NCBI RefSeq assembly: GCF_009931655.1
Contig: NZ_CP047984.1
Coordinates: forward strand, 4,171,001 to 4,235,000
Direction of reading: 5' to 3'
Source of the DNA: Pontibacter russatus
GTDB lineage: Bacteria > Bacteroidota > Bacteroidia > Cytophagales > Hymenobacteraceae
DNA length: 64,000 bases
This document shows, in pieces, positions 44,383-53,474 of the stretch (position 1 is its first letter; the number at the start of each line of letters is the position of its first letter). The position numbers and the translations under genes are program-made. The notes under the pieces are model-generated. The model was not told the origin of the DNA. It searched no databases and saw only the letters and a program-made list of their open reading frames with translations.

Positions 44383-44715
44383 ATGGGATTCATCTTAAAA
44401 CTTCTCCTGACGGGCGCGGCAGCCATGCTGGCGGCTTATATACTGCCCGGTGTTTCCATTGATGGCTATATGACGGCCATTATCCTGGCCCTGGTGCTGG
44501 CAGTGCTGAACGCCATCGTGCGGCCCATCCTGGTGCTCCTCACCATACCTGTGACGATTCTGACGCTGGGGCTTTTCCTGCTCGTCATCAACGCGCTGAT
44601 TATACTGCTGGCCGACTCGCTGATTGCGGGCTTCGACACAGCCGGATTTCTGACTGCCCTGCTTTTCAGCCTGGTGCTTTCCGTTATCACCGCCATACTG
44701 GATATGATTTTCTAA
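44383..44715 (+). CDS. Phage-holin-4-like (YvlD-type) membrane protein
   Basis: A 110-residue protein with four membrane helices spanning nearly its full length and the family's AAYILPGVSIDGYMTAIILALVL and NAIVRPILVLLTIPVTILTLGLF segments. Homologues are labelled phage holin family protein, or YvlD in Bacillus, where they are linked to envelope stress rather than to phage. It ends close to a bidirectional terminator. Confidence 0.88.
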   Translation: MGFILKLLLTGAAAMLAAYILPGVSIDGYMTAIILALVLAVLNAIVRPILVLLTIPVTILTLGLFLLVINALIILLADSLIAGFDTAGFLTALLFSLVLSVITAILDMIF

Positions 44716-44736
44716 CACGAGCCACAGCACCTACAT

Positions 44737-44778
44737 AAAAGAGGCGGGGCCGACAATCATGTCGGCCCCGCCTCTTTT
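44737..44778. terminator. Bidirectional terminator
   Basis: A 19-bp perfect stem (44737-44755 with 44760-44778), AAAA on one side and TTTT on the other, between two convergent genes. Confidence 0.85.
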
Positions 44779-44809
44779 ATATCGGAGAATGATTTTGAAA
44801 CCGCTTATA

Positions 44810-45145
44810 CTATTTCTTCTGCATCCACTCCTCACAGGCCTGGGCGCATTCCTCACAGGCGTCCGCGCACTTCTGGCAGTGGTCGTGCTTGTGCTTGCGG
44901 CACTCTTCCGCGCAGAGTCGGCAAATCTCGATGCACTCGCGCATCACGTGCTTGGCGTGCGCCGAGTTACGCGCCACAAAGCGGGAGGTCAGCGCGCAGA
45001 TGTCGGCGCAGTCGCGGTCCAGCATGATGCAGCGCACCATCATCTTCACGTCGTCTTCCTGCAGGCACATGGTGGCGCAGGTTTCGCAGGCAGTCACACA
45101 TTTGATCAGTACGTGCTCTAAATTGTTGGTTATCTCGGATTTCAT
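44810..45145 (-). CDS. Cys-rich four-helix copper-binding protein (DUF326)
   Basis: A 111-residue protein with 16 Cys, most in CxxxCxxCxxxC spacing (KCVTACETCATMC, RCIMLDRDCADIC, ECIEICRLCAEEC) and a His/Lys-rich patch (KHKHDHCQKC). This matches the four-helix-bundle copper-storage (Csp/DUF326) family, which holds many Cu(I) ions in the bundle core. There is no signal peptide, so it is cytosolic. It ends near the shared terminator. Confidence 0.9.
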   Translation of the reverse strand: MKSEITNNLEHVLIKCVTACETCATMCLQEDDVKMMVRCIMLDRDCADICALTSRFVARNSAHAKHVMRECIEICRLCAEECRKHKHDHCQKCADACEECAQACEEWMQKK

Positions 45146-45267
45146 AGCTTGTGGTTTAAAAAGTTTATATATCAGATGCTCTTAAACTACGCGTACGGGA
45201 GAGCATTGTTATCATGGCGAAGCCATATCCTGCAAGCGGCCGCCCTGCAGATGCAGAAAATATTGGC

Positions 45268-45275
45268 TAACTTTG
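45268..45275 (+). promoter_or_regulatory. -7 element upstream of recQ
   Basis: TAACTTTG matches TAnnTTTG and lies 39 bp before the recQ start. No clear -33 element is seen. Confidence 0.45.
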
Positions 45276-45314
45276 TGCAAGGAGGCCGGAGAAATAAACA
45301 TAGGAGAATAAGAA

Positions 45315-47453
45315 ATGGCAACGATGCGGGAGGCGAGGGAAGCCCTGAAACTATACTTCGGATACGAGCAGTTCCGCCCGATGCAGGAGCAGATCATCAG
45401 CGGGCTGCTGCAGCAGAAAGACGCGGTGGTGCTGATGCCGACGGGCGGCGGCAAGTCGGTGTGCTACCAGGTGCCCGCCGTGGTGCTGCCGGGTATCTGC
45501 GTGGTGGTGTCGCCGCTGATAGCCCTGATGAAGGACCAGGTGGAGGCGCTGCTGGCCAACGGCATACCGGCTGCCTATATAAACAGCTCGCAGAGCGCCG
45601 AGCAGCAGTATGCCATCGAGAACGAGTGCCTCGAGGGGAAGCTGAAACTGCTGTACGTGTCCCCGGAGAAGCTGCTCTCCTCTGGTTTCCTGTCGTTCCT
45701 GGGCCGGGTCAGGGTATCGCTGTTTGCGGTGGACGAAGCCCACTGTATCTCGTCCTGGGGCCATGATTTCCGGCCGGAGTACACGCAGCTCAAAGCCCTG
45801 AAGCACCACTTCCCCCAGATACCCGTTGTGGCCCTCACGGCCACCGCCGACAAACTCACCCAGAAAGACATCCAGGAGCAACTGCACCTGCAAAGCCCCG
45901 AGGTATATATCGCCTCCTTCGACCGGCCCAACATCAACCTGACGGTGAAACCGGGCCGCGACAGGTTCAACAAAATCACGGACTTTATCAGCAGCAGGCC
46001 CAGGCAGCCGGGCATTATCTACTGCCTCAGCCGGAAAGCCACGGAGTCGCTGGCAAACAAGCTGAAGCAGAACGGCTTTAACGCCACCTTTTACCATGCG
46101 GGCATGTCGGCGCCGCTGCGGGCCAAGGCACAGGAGGCTTTCCTGAAAGACGACGTGCAGATGGTGTGCGCCACCGTCGCCTTTGGCATGGGCATCGACA
46201 AGTCGAATGTGCGCTGGGTGATCCATTATAACCTGCCGAAAAACATCGAGGGCTATTACCAGGAGATTGGCCGGGCCGGACGTGACGGGGCCAAAGCGGA
46301 TGCGCTGCTCTTTTACTCGTTCGCGGACGTAATGAACATGCGCAGCATGCTGCAGGAAAACGAAAGCGACAAAAAGCAGACGGAACTCCAATTGGTGAAG
46401 CTGGAGCGGATGCAGCAGTTCGCGGAGGCCGCCGCCTGCCGCCGCCGCATCCTGCTGCAGTACTTCGGCGAGACCATGCAGAAAGACTGCGGCAACTGCG
46501 ACATCTGCCGCAACCCGCCCACCACGTTTGATGGGACACAACTGGTGCAGAAAGCCCTTTCGGCCATTGCCCGCACGCAGGAGCAGGCCACTATGACGCT
46601 GCTGGTGGACGTGCTGCGGGGCGCCCGCAACAGCCAGGTGCTGCAATCCGGCTTCGATAAAATCAAGACCTATGGCGCTGGCCGCGACGTGAGCACCCTC
46701 GACTGGAACCGCTACCTGCACCAGATGCTGAACAGCGGCCTGGTGGAGATAGCCTACGACCAGGGCTACACCCTGAAGCTGACCGAGCAAAGCCGCGAGG
46801 TGCTGTTCGAGGGCAGGCGGGTGCAACTGGTGAAGTTTGAGGAGGTAAGGCAGCCGGAGGAGGCAACTGTAAGGGCGCGGCCGAAGCGGGAGTTGATCAA
46901 AGACGCGCTGTTTGAGCGGCTGCGCGCCCTGCGGAAGCGGCTGGCGGATGAGGCGGGGGTGCCGCCCTATGTTGTTTTCACGGACAGCTCGCTGCAGGAG
47001 ATGGCAGCCGAAAGGCCGACCAACCGGATAGCCATGCTGGCTATATCCGGGGTAGGGGCGCAGAAGTTGGAGCGGTTCGGCGACACGTTCATCACCGAGA
47101 TCATCGATTTCATCAACGAGGAGCAGGCAAAGGGCAGCAAACTGAAGGGAGCCACCCACCTGGCCACCTACGAGATGCTGCAGCAGGGATATGGGATTGA
47201 GCAGATTGCCCGGCAGCGCAGCCTCAACCCCGTCACCATATACTCCCACCTCGCAACTTTATACGAACAGGGCTATGACATTGACCTGCATCAATTTGTG
47301 ACAAAGGCGGAGTATAAAGCGATTGCCGTTGCCATCCAAAAGCTGGGCACCGAGGCAAAATTGAAGGACTTGTTCGAGGCGCTGGGGGAGCAGTATGAGT
47401 ATTATAAAATCAGGCTTGCCGTCTCTATCTACAAGAAAGGAGACACGTGGTAG
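45315..47453 (+). CDS. recQ: ATP-dependent DNA helicase RecQ
   Basis: A 712-residue helicase. Motif I is MPTGGGKSVCYQVPA (near 42), motif II VDEAHCISSWGHDFRP, and motif VI QEIGRAGRDG. The zinc/RQC region has CRRRILLQYFGE and CGNCDIC. The HRDC domain (about 525-600) and a further C-terminal helix-turn-helix (about 620-700) follow. It unwinds forks and recombination intermediates, often with topoisomerase III. A strong two-way terminator follows. Confidence 0.96.
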   Translation: MATMREAREALKLYFGYEQFRPMQEQIISGLLQQKDAVVLMPTGGGKSVCYQVPAVVLPGICVVVSPLIALMKDQVEALLANGIPAAYINSSQSAEQQYAIENECLEGKLKLLYVSPEKLLSSGFLSFLGRVRVSLFAVDEAHCISSWGHDFRPEYTQLKALKHHFPQIPVVALTATADKLTQKDIQEQLHLQSPEVYIASFDRPNINLTVKPGRDRFNKITDFISSRPRQPGIIYCLSRKATESLANKLKQNGFNATFYHAGMSAPLRAKAQEAFLKDDVQMVCATVAFGMGIDKSNVRWVIHYNLPKNIEGYYQEIGRAGRDGAKADALLFYSFADVMNMRSMLQENESDKKQTELQLVKLERMQQFAEAAACRRRILLQYFGETMQKDCGNCDICRNPPTTFDGTQLVQKALSAIARTQEQATMTLLVDVLRGARNSQVLQSGFDKIKTYGAGRDVSTLDWNRYLHQMLNSGLVEIAYDQGYTLKLTEQSREVLFEGRRVQLVKFEEVRQPEEATVRARPKRELIKDALFERLRALRKRLADEAGVPPYVVFTDSSLQEMAAERPTNRIAMLAISGVGAQKLERFGDTFITEIIDFINEEQAKGSKLKGATHLATYEMLQQGYGIEQIARQRSLNPVTIYSHLATLYEQGYDIDLHQFVTKAEYKAIAVAIQKLGTEAKLKDLFEALGEQYEYYKIRLAVSIYKKGDTW

Positions 47454-47494
47454 GGGAGCAGAAGCGGCTCTCCATATAGGCGGCGCCTGTGCCA

Positions 47495-47552
47495 CCCTAT
47501 CATAAAAAGAGCGGCTGCTCCATCCGGGGCAGCCGCTCTTTTTATGATAGGG
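47495..47552. terminator. Long bidirectional terminator
   Basis: A 24-bp perfect stem (47495-47518 with 47529-47552) and a 10-nt loop, with AAAAA and TTTTT in opposite arms, between convergent recQ and the S8 protease gene. Confidence 0.88.
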
Positions 47553-47561
47553 ATTGAGCTT

Positions 47562-49124
47562 TTACTCAACAGAGGCGATGGGATCCGGCGTAGTGTCTTT
47601 GTCGCCGGTCACGGTGCCTTGCGCATATACTGTTCCGTGCAGCGCCAGGATGCCGGCCACGTGCGGTGCCGCCATGGAGGTGCCGAAAGCGCCGCCGCCA
47701 ATGCCGCCGCCCTTTGTCGTCACGGTCACGTTCACGCCGGGTGCCGCGAAGTCTACCGCCGCACCGTAGTTGGATCTGTCCCACAGCCTGTTGTACGTGT
47801 CCATGGCAGACACAGTGTATACGCCCGGTGCGTCTACGCGGGCCGGGGAAGACTCATAGCAGTCTACGGCGCTGTTGCCGGCCGCGATGGCAAACAGGAT
47901 GCCTTTCGCCGCCGCCGTTTTCACGGCATTGTCAAGCGTAGAAGACATGCCGCTGCCAAGGCTCATGTTCACCACGTCGCCGGGCTGTGCATATTTGCCA
48001 ACGTGCAGCACCGCATTAATGGCCCTGGAAAGGGTACCGGCTCCGGCATCGTCGAACACGCGCAGGGCAACGATGGTGGCGTTTGCAGCCACTCCCACCA
48101 TGCCGGAGCCGTTGTTCTTAGCGGCGATGATGCCGGCAACAGAGGTGCCGTGGCCGTAGCCGTCTTCAATAGAGGCGTTGCCATATATAAACGACGCGCT
48201 CCTGGTGACATCCACGTTCAGGTCCGGGTGGTCGGTGTCTATGCCTGAGTCGATCACCCAGACGGTTTTTCCGGTGCCGTCGCCGTAGCCAACGCGGGCA
48301 ATGTTCCAGGGCAGGTTCTCCCCTTCCATAGGGGTGATGATGTTGTATCTGGGGTTCGGGGCAGGCTCTTCTTGGGCGGGCTCCTCTGGGGCAGGCTCAG
48401 TTGGCGCGGGCTCAGCGGGAGCGGGTTCTTCCGGTGCAGGCTCAGTTGGCGCGGGCTCAGCCGGGGCTGGTTCCTCCGGCGCAGTCTCAACGGGAGCAGG
48501 CTCTGTAGGTGCCGGTTCTTCCGGGGTAGGGGCAGGCTGTACCGGAGCCGGTTCTTCGGGCGCAGGCTCAGTAGGAGCAGGTTCGGTAGGAGTCGGTTCG
48601 GACGGTGCCGGTTCTTCTGGCGCTGGCTCTGTTTTGATTGGTTTGCCTTTGCCGCCGCCCTTTGTGCCTGGATCAGCGCCAGCTTTTGTCGTGCTTGTCT
48701 TCGACAGGGTGCCGAGCGATATATAGCGGTCCTGCTCGATATACGCAACCTCCGGGTTGGCGCGCAGCGTCGCCAGCTGTGCGTCTGTGAGTCGTGCGGC
48801 GAAGCCATTCACCACACCTTCATACACCTGGCTCACGGCAGCGTTTTCTACGCCTGCCGCCTCATACACCTGCCGGCGCACTTTAGCGGCCGCTGTGATG
48901 GTGGCCGAAAGCCCTTGGCCCGCCACTGTTCCCGTTTTCCCGCTCTTGAATACCACGATGTACTGCCCCTGGATTAAATTTCCGTAAGGACTGTTGTCTG
49001 TGGCGGCCGGAGAGGTGAACTGCTCTTCCATCAGGTCTTCTTTCTGGCAACCCGATGTCAGTGCGATGACAGAGGCCAGGGCAACGCAGGACATTGATTT
49101 TCTGAAGGTGCTTGTTAACAACAT
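47562..49124 (-). CDS. Subtilisin-like S8 protease with a long P/E/A/T-rich linker
   Basis: A 520-residue lipoprotein protease. The lipobox LTSGC comes first, then an I9-type propeptide (about 45-135). A linker (about 155-255) of PAPEEPAPTEP-type repeats follows, then a complete S8 domain with D292 (VIDSGID), H325 (GHGTSVAG) and S483 (GTSMAAPH). The linker keeps the catalytic domain far from the lipid anchor. No C-terminal sorting domain is seen. The substrate is unknown. Confidence 0.94.
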   Translation of the reverse strand: MLLTSTFRKSMSCVALASVIALTSGCQKEDLMEEQFTSPAATDNSPYGNLIQGQYIVVFKSGKTGTVAGQGLSATITAAAKVRRQVYEAAGVENAAVSQVYEGVVNGFAARLTDAQLATLRANPEVAYIEQDRYISLGTLSKTSTTKAGADPGTKGGGKGKPIKTEPAPEEPAPSEPTPTEPAPTEPAPEEPAPVQPAPTPEEPAPTEPAPVETAPEEPAPAEPAPTEPAPEEPAPAEPAPTEPAPEEPAQEEPAPNPRYNIITPMEGENLPWNIARVGYGDGTGKTVWVIDSGIDTDHPDLNVDVTRSASFIYGNASIEDGYGHGTSVAGIIAAKNNGSGMVGVAANATIVALRVFDDAGAGTLSRAINAVLHVGKYAQPGDVVNMSLGSGMSSTLDNAVKTAAAKGILFAIAAGNSAVDCYESSPARVDAPGVYTVSAMDTYNRLWDRSNYGAAVDFAAPGVNVTVTTKGGGIGGGAFGTSMAAPHVAGILALHGTVYAQGTVTGDKDTTPDPIASVE

Positions 49125-49647
49125 AGCTCGTAATAATATAAAAGTGTAATTTTTAGTAATCGTACCGCTGCATCAATTCTCAAGGACATCCACCTGCCTG
49201 TGCCCGCTTCTGCACCCCCCGCGAAACTCCGCCTGAGGCTCCTGGCGCTATCTTTCCTTTAGAGACCAGAAGTCAAAACCCTTCCACGGCAAAGAATAAA
49301 TTTCTTTGCATATATAACTATATCAAGTCTGGTTGTAAAAGGAGGTTAAGCGCTGTTATTGCATCTATCCAATGAATGTTCTATTTGATTTTGTAAATGT
49401 ATGGCATCAGAATGCTTCAAACCAAATGTTTAGCTGGTGTAGTTACAATATAATGTTGTATCTTTTGAAGAATATTTAAATAACTTTGTAGAGTGAAACA
49501 GGAATATTGATATAATTCCATTTTAATTTCGGCGCAGGATGATAAAAACTGCTAAAATAATTAGTATACCCGCAAATACTTTAGTATTTTTACAAGCGTG
49601 TGGTGGAGTAGCCACAGGTATTTACAAAAACCATAGCTTTGGCTGTT
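49125..49647. other. A+T-rich divergent region upstream of a LexA-like regulator
   Basis: 523 bp between the protease (minus) and the regulator (plus). It is A+T-rich, without a credible gene. The 49561-49589 stretch holds repeated TTAGTAT words and a 7-bp-arm palindrome, a likely operator. Confidence 0.45.
49561..49589. promoter_or_regulatory. Operator candidate of the XRE/S24 regulator
   Basis: AAATACT-TT-AGTATTT (49574-49589) is a palindrome. Its TTAGTAT half also occurs at 49561-49567, exactly 20 bp upstream of the copy at 49581. This arrangement fits two turns of helix and a dimeric repressor. It lies 59 bp before the regulator start, suggesting autoregulation. Confidence 0.5.
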
Positions 49648-50436
49648 ATGCAATTGGTGACATCAAACATTAGGCATCTGCGCAAAGGCGCCGGATATAC
49701 CCAGGCCCAGCTGGCAGAGAAATTAGATATAAAGCGCTCGCTGGTGGGCGCATACGAGGAGGGACGGGCGGAACCCAAACTGAGCACGCTCATAAATGTG
49801 GCCAGGCTCTTTGATGTCTCGCTGGACGAACTCATCACGAACGACCTCACGAAGGAAGGGGCGAAGCTAAAAGTAGCGGGAGGCACCCCGAAAACATCCG
49901 GGGACAACCTGCGGGTGCTCGCCATCACGGTGAACGACGAGGAAAAGGAGAATATTGAGCTGGTGCCTTACAAGGCCAGCGCCGGTTACCTGAACGGCTA
50001 CGCCGATGCGGAGTTTATGGAGGAGCTGCCCCGCTTCCGCTTGCCGATGCTGGGCGTGGGCGGCACGTACAGGGCCTTCGAGATTAGCGGCGACTCCATG
50101 CTGCCCATCGCCTCCGGCACTGTGATTGTGGGGCGCTACGTGGAAGACTGGAACCAGATTAAAGACGGCACGCCCTGCATTGTCGTGAGCCAGAAAGAGG
50201 GAATCGTGTTCAAGCGCATCTTCAACAAGATAAAAGACACCGCCGTGCTGCACCTGCACTCCGACAACCCGGTGTACTCGCCGTACGAGGTGCATGTGGA
50301 GGATGTGGTGGAGATCTGGGAGGCGAAATCCTATATCAGCTCCACTTTCCCGATTGCGGACCTGTCGCTGAACAAGCTCTCCTCCATTGTGCTGGACCTG
50401 CAGAAGGAGGTGCAAAAGCTGAAGAAAGTAGAGTAG
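49648..50436 (+). CDS. XRE-family regulator with a C-terminal S24 (LexA/CI-like) domain
   Basis: A 262-residue protein. The N-terminal helix-turn-helix (about 1-65) is of XRE type: IRHLRKGAGYTQAQLAEKL, SLVGAYEEGRAEPKLSTL. The S24 peptidase-like domain (about 130-225) has the nucleophile Ser in GDSMLPI and the Lys in IVFKRIF. Such proteins are cleaved during DNA damage or act as phage-type repressors; Bacteroidota homologues are usually annotated LexA-family. No phage genes lie nearby. Confidence 0.92.
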   Translation: MQLVTSNIRHLRKGAGYTQAQLAEKLDIKRSLVGAYEEGRAEPKLSTLINVARLFDVSLDELITNDLTKEGAKLKVAGGTPKTSGDNLRVLAITVNDEEKENIELVPYKASAGYLNGYADAEFMEELPRFRLPMLGVGGTYRAFEISGDSMLPIASGTVIVGRYVEDWNQIKDGTPCIVVSQKEGIVFKRIFNKIKDTAVLHLHSDNPVYSPYEVHVEDVVEIWEAKSYISSTFPIADLSLNKLSSIVLDLQKEVQKLKKVE

Positions 50437-50459
50437 CGGACATATATAAATCCTATTGA

Positions 50460-50498
50460 AGCCTGGCATTGCTTTCCTGCGCGTTGCCAGGCTTTTTT
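50460..50498 (+). terminator. Rho-independent terminator
   Basis: AGCCTGGCA (50460-50468) pairs with 50485-50493, followed by a six-T run, 24 nt after the regulator stop. Confidence 0.8.
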
Positions 50499-50620
50499 GC
50501 GCGCCGGGCCGCCTGCCTTGCTTTTGTTAACAAGAAAGAACAATATGCGTAAAGCCTTAGCAGGGTTGCAGGCTATTGTCGCTCCTGTTTATATACAATG
50601 TTCCATCAGACACACGCACT

Positions 50621-51340
50621 ATGATAAAATTAATGACCGCGGCCGAGCGCCATCATGCTGAAGTGGGGGACTGGCTACAGTCGCACTACCTTTTCTCGTT
50701 TGCCGATTATTACGACCCCAGCAATGTACAGTTCGGTCCGTTGCGCGTGTTCAACCATGATATCATCAAGCCGCACACCGGCTTCCCGTCGCACCCCCAC
50801 GCCGAGATGGAGATCATCCAGATTGTGATGGAGGGCGAACTCACGCACAAGGACAGCCTCGGGAACGAAGTGACGCTGCAGGCCGGATGCGTGCAGCGCG
50901 TTACGGCCGGAACGGGCATCACCGTTACCGAAACGAATGAAAATGACATCCCGCTGCACGTCTTCCAGTTGTGGTTTTTGCCGAACAAGCGGGGGCTGGC
51001 ACCATCCTACGAGCAAATGCATGTCGATTTTCTGGGCGAGAAGAACAAGTTGGTGCCGCTGGTGACGGGGCAGAAGGTGCTGGAGAATGTTGCCTACTTC
51101 AACTCCAACTCCACCATCTATTACGCGAGCCTGTCGCAGGGAGAGGAGATCGATTTCAAGACCTTTAAGATCCGCAAGACGCTTATATATGTGCTGGAGG
51201 GCAGCCTGCTCATTAACAACATGGAGGTAGACACCCACGATCAGGTGCGGCTGGAAGAACAGACGGCAATCAGCCTGCATGGCACCGGCGATGCTCGCAT
51301 TATTCTGGTAGATGTTCCGGCCACCGAGGTGAACTATTAA
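50621..51340 (+). CDS. Pirin-family bicupin protein
   Basis: A 239-residue protein. The pirin signature region GPLRVFNHDIIKPHTGFPSHPHAEMEII has the metal-binding His pair (HPH) and a following Glu. A second cupin (about 140-235) is less conserved, as usual. Related proteins include YhhW quercetinase. I chose ATG 50621; an upstream frame from 50576 overlaps A+T-rich leader and is less likely. The exact reaction is unknown. Confidence 0.88.
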   Translation: MIKLMTAAERHHAEVGDWLQSHYLFSFADYYDPSNVQFGPLRVFNHDIIKPHTGFPSHPHAEMEIIQIVMEGELTHKDSLGNEVTLQAGCVQRVTAGTGITVTETNENDIPLHVFQLWFLPNKRGLAPSYEQMHVDFLGEKNKLVPLVTGQKVLENVAYFNSNSTIYYASLSQGEEIDFKTFKIRKTLIYVLEGSLLINNMEVDTHDQVRLEEQTAISLHGTGDARIILVDVPATEVNY

Positions 51341-51414
51341 GAAGTATATTTCTGTGGATGTTGATTTCCGGTAAAGTGGGAGGGACTATCTTTACACCTA
51401 AGCAAAACCTTTAG

Positions 51415-51444
51415 AGCAGCCTGTGCAAACAAGCTGCTTTTTTT
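51415..51444 (+). terminator. Hairpin and T-run abutting the TIGR02757 start codon
   Basis: AGCAGC (51415-51420) pairs with GCTGCT (51433-51438), followed by Ts up to 51444. The next gene's ATG begins at 51445. It may end the pirin transcript or act as an attenuator. Confidence 0.55.
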
Positions 51445-52224
51445 ATGATGTACAGCAACCTACAGAAAATCAAAGCCCTGCTCGACGACAGGGTGGCGCT
51501 ATATAACCGCCCGGCTTTCATTCCCAACGACCCGGTCTCCATTCCGCACCGCTTCAGCAAAAAGCAGGACATCGAGATCAGCGGCTTCTTTGCGGCCATC
51601 CTGGCGTGGGGGCAGCGCAAAACCATCATCAACAATTGCCTGAAACTGATGGACCTGATGGACAACGCGCCGCACGACTTCGTGCTGCACCACCAGGACC
51701 ACGACCTGCGCCGCTTCCTGGGCTTTAAACACCGCACCTTCAACGACACCGACCTGCTATACCTGCTTCACTTTTTCCAGCAGTACTACCGGCAGCACGA
51801 CAGTTTAGAAACAGCTTTTGTTGGGGAGGGGCATATATATAGAACGCAGAAGGAGCGGTTGGTACACTTCCATCACCTTGTCTTCAGCCTGGAGGAGGCA
51901 CCGCAGCGCACCCGCAAGCACATTGCCACCCCGGCACGCAAATCGGCCTGCAAGCGGCTGAACATGTACCTGCGCTGGATGGTGCGAAAAGACAGCAACG
52001 GCGTGGACTTCGGCCTGTGGAACACCATGCAGATGGCCGACCTGATCTGCCCCTGCGACGTGCACGTGGAGCGGGTGGCCCGCCGCCTCTGCCTCATCAC
52101 CCGCAAGGGCATGGACTGGGAAACCGCCGAGGAACTGACAGCCCACCTGCGAGACTTTGACCCCAATGACCCGGTGAAGTACGACTATGCCCTGTTCGGG
52201 CTGGGGATAGAGGAGAAGTTTTAG
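51445..52224 (+). CDS. TIGR02757 family protein
   Basis: A 259-residue soluble protein of the TIGR02757 family: DPVSIPHRFSKKQDIEISGF near the N-terminus, FFAAILAWGQRKTI, RLNMYLRWMVRKDSNGVDFG and CDVHVERVARRLCL. The helical arrangement recalls the HhH-GPD DNA-glycosylase fold (the LWNTMQMADLICPCDVHVERVAR stretch corresponds to the region after the catalytic Asp). No activity is proven. It stands alone. Confidence 0.85.
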   Translation: MMYSNLQKIKALLDDRVALYNRPAFIPNDPVSIPHRFSKKQDIEISGFFAAILAWGQRKTIINNCLKLMDLMDNAPHDFVLHHQDHDLRRFLGFKHRTFNDTDLLYLLHFFQQYYRQHDSLETAFVGEGHIYRTQKERLVHFHHLVFSLEEAPQRTRKHIATPARKSACKRLNMYLRWMVRKDSNGVDFGLWNTMQMADLICPCDVHVERVARRLCLITRKGMDWETAEELTAHLRDFDPNDPVKYDYALFGLGIEEKF

Positions 52225-52780
52225 GTATAGCCGGTGACATATAAACCGATATAAAATAGGTATTCTGCAGGTGTGCTCGAACCACCCCTGCCCCTCCTTG
52301 TCCATGTAAGGAAGGCTGATCATGCCTCTTCAGGCCTTTAAACTGTAACTGACGGTTAAGTGTGGCTATATATAACGCTACCCATGCTATATACTTGCTG
52401 TACAAAACTTCTCCGCTTTCAAGATCTTAATTCCACGATTACTAGGTTCAAAAGCATCCTTGCTCAATTTATTAACCCAGTCTGCTGTAGGGGCATTAGA
52501 ATCTTTGATAGACTTGATTTTATGGGCAAATGACTGTCATTGTTTTTGGTAATACATTTAATGATTTTGTATTTGAGCGTCTAAATATTTATTACACTCT
52601 TCTTTTTAGCCATGATAAGGATATGGATGTCTGGAAGGGTAGATAAATATGGAATGGGTAATTTTATGGGTTAAACTTAGCAGTGTTCGTTTAGCGGGGT
52701 GAAGCGTTAGTAACTTCACTGCTACGCCGTATCGTGTGTTCGTAATTTTGCCAATTCACCTTTTGCTGCAACAATTCATT
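52225..52780. other. A+T-rich intergenic region
   Basis: 556 bp between convergent genes. It becomes A+T-rich rightwards and holds stop-dense frames. No gene, RNA or repeat recognised. Confidence 0.4.
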
Positions 52781-53365
52781 TTAAAGCTTCTTCTCTCGCC
52801 ACTCAAGAGACTGTGGTAGAAATCTATCAACAACTTGGGCATTACCAGTACTTGCTTCTAATTTTGAAGGGACAACAACTGTATCACTTACTGCCAAAAT
52901 CTCTTTTAAAGCATTATTAGCAAAATTTTTTCTATTGAACCTATACTCCAATCTCCCTTTCGTCAAGACAGCATTAATCTCCTCAAATGATTCAAAATGC
53001 CCTCTACCGTAGATAAAGTAACCAAAGCCTAAAAAAGAAGTACTGGTATGTGGGTTAAAAATTAAGAATTCCTTTTTGGTCCTAACTCCAAGAAGAAAAG
53101 TGTCTGGGTTAGCCGTTACAAACATATTTCTTACCTGGTCTTTATATTCGTTAGAGATAGTATCAAAGACGAGAACTACCTTTTTATTGGTATTATTAGT
53201 TAATTTGAGGCGCATTGGAAACGCTGCCAATTCTGGCAAACCAACACTATCTAACTCTATCATCACTTCTCCTTCTTCAGCAGGCAACATGATACCAAGT
53301 GTAGGCTTATTGCAGGAAGTGATTGTTAAAACAAGTAAAAATAAAGACAGGTTTCGTAGGTTCAT
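52781..53365 (-). CDS. Orphan A+T-rich lipoprotein
   Basis: A 194-residue protein with a lipoprotein signal (LTITSC, Cys near 18) and a predicted beta-rich body (MRLKLTNNTNKKVVLVFD). Base use is far richer in A+T than its neighbours, with many AAT, AAA and TTA codons, suggesting recent acquisition. No family is recognised. The strand-order KVVLVFD-x-SN recalls Ig-like/BACON-type modules, but too weakly to name. It lies upstream of a repeat hairpin and insertion sequences. Confidence 0.72.
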   Translation of the reverse strand: MNLRNLSLFLLVLTITSCNKPTLGIMLPAEEGEVMIELDSVGLPELAAFPMRLKLTNNTNKKVVLVFDTISNEYKDQVRNMFVTANPDTFLLGVRTKKEFLIFNPHTSTSFLGFGYFIYGRGHFESFEEINAVLTKGRLEYRFNRKNFANNALKEILAVSDTVVVPSKLEASTGNAQVVDRFLPQSLEWREKKL

Positions 53366-53474
53366 TTGTCTTAATTAAGCCAGTTCACACCAAAGCTTTC
53401 CCCTTTCTTCTAATTAAGATATACTTCTTAACTCTTATAATACAAGTATATAGACATAATTATCTTATACTATA

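Noticed and set aside
44383-44715. Phage origin for the holin-like gene
   Set aside because: The family is widespread in chromosomes (YvlD type), and no lysin, tail or integrase genes are near.
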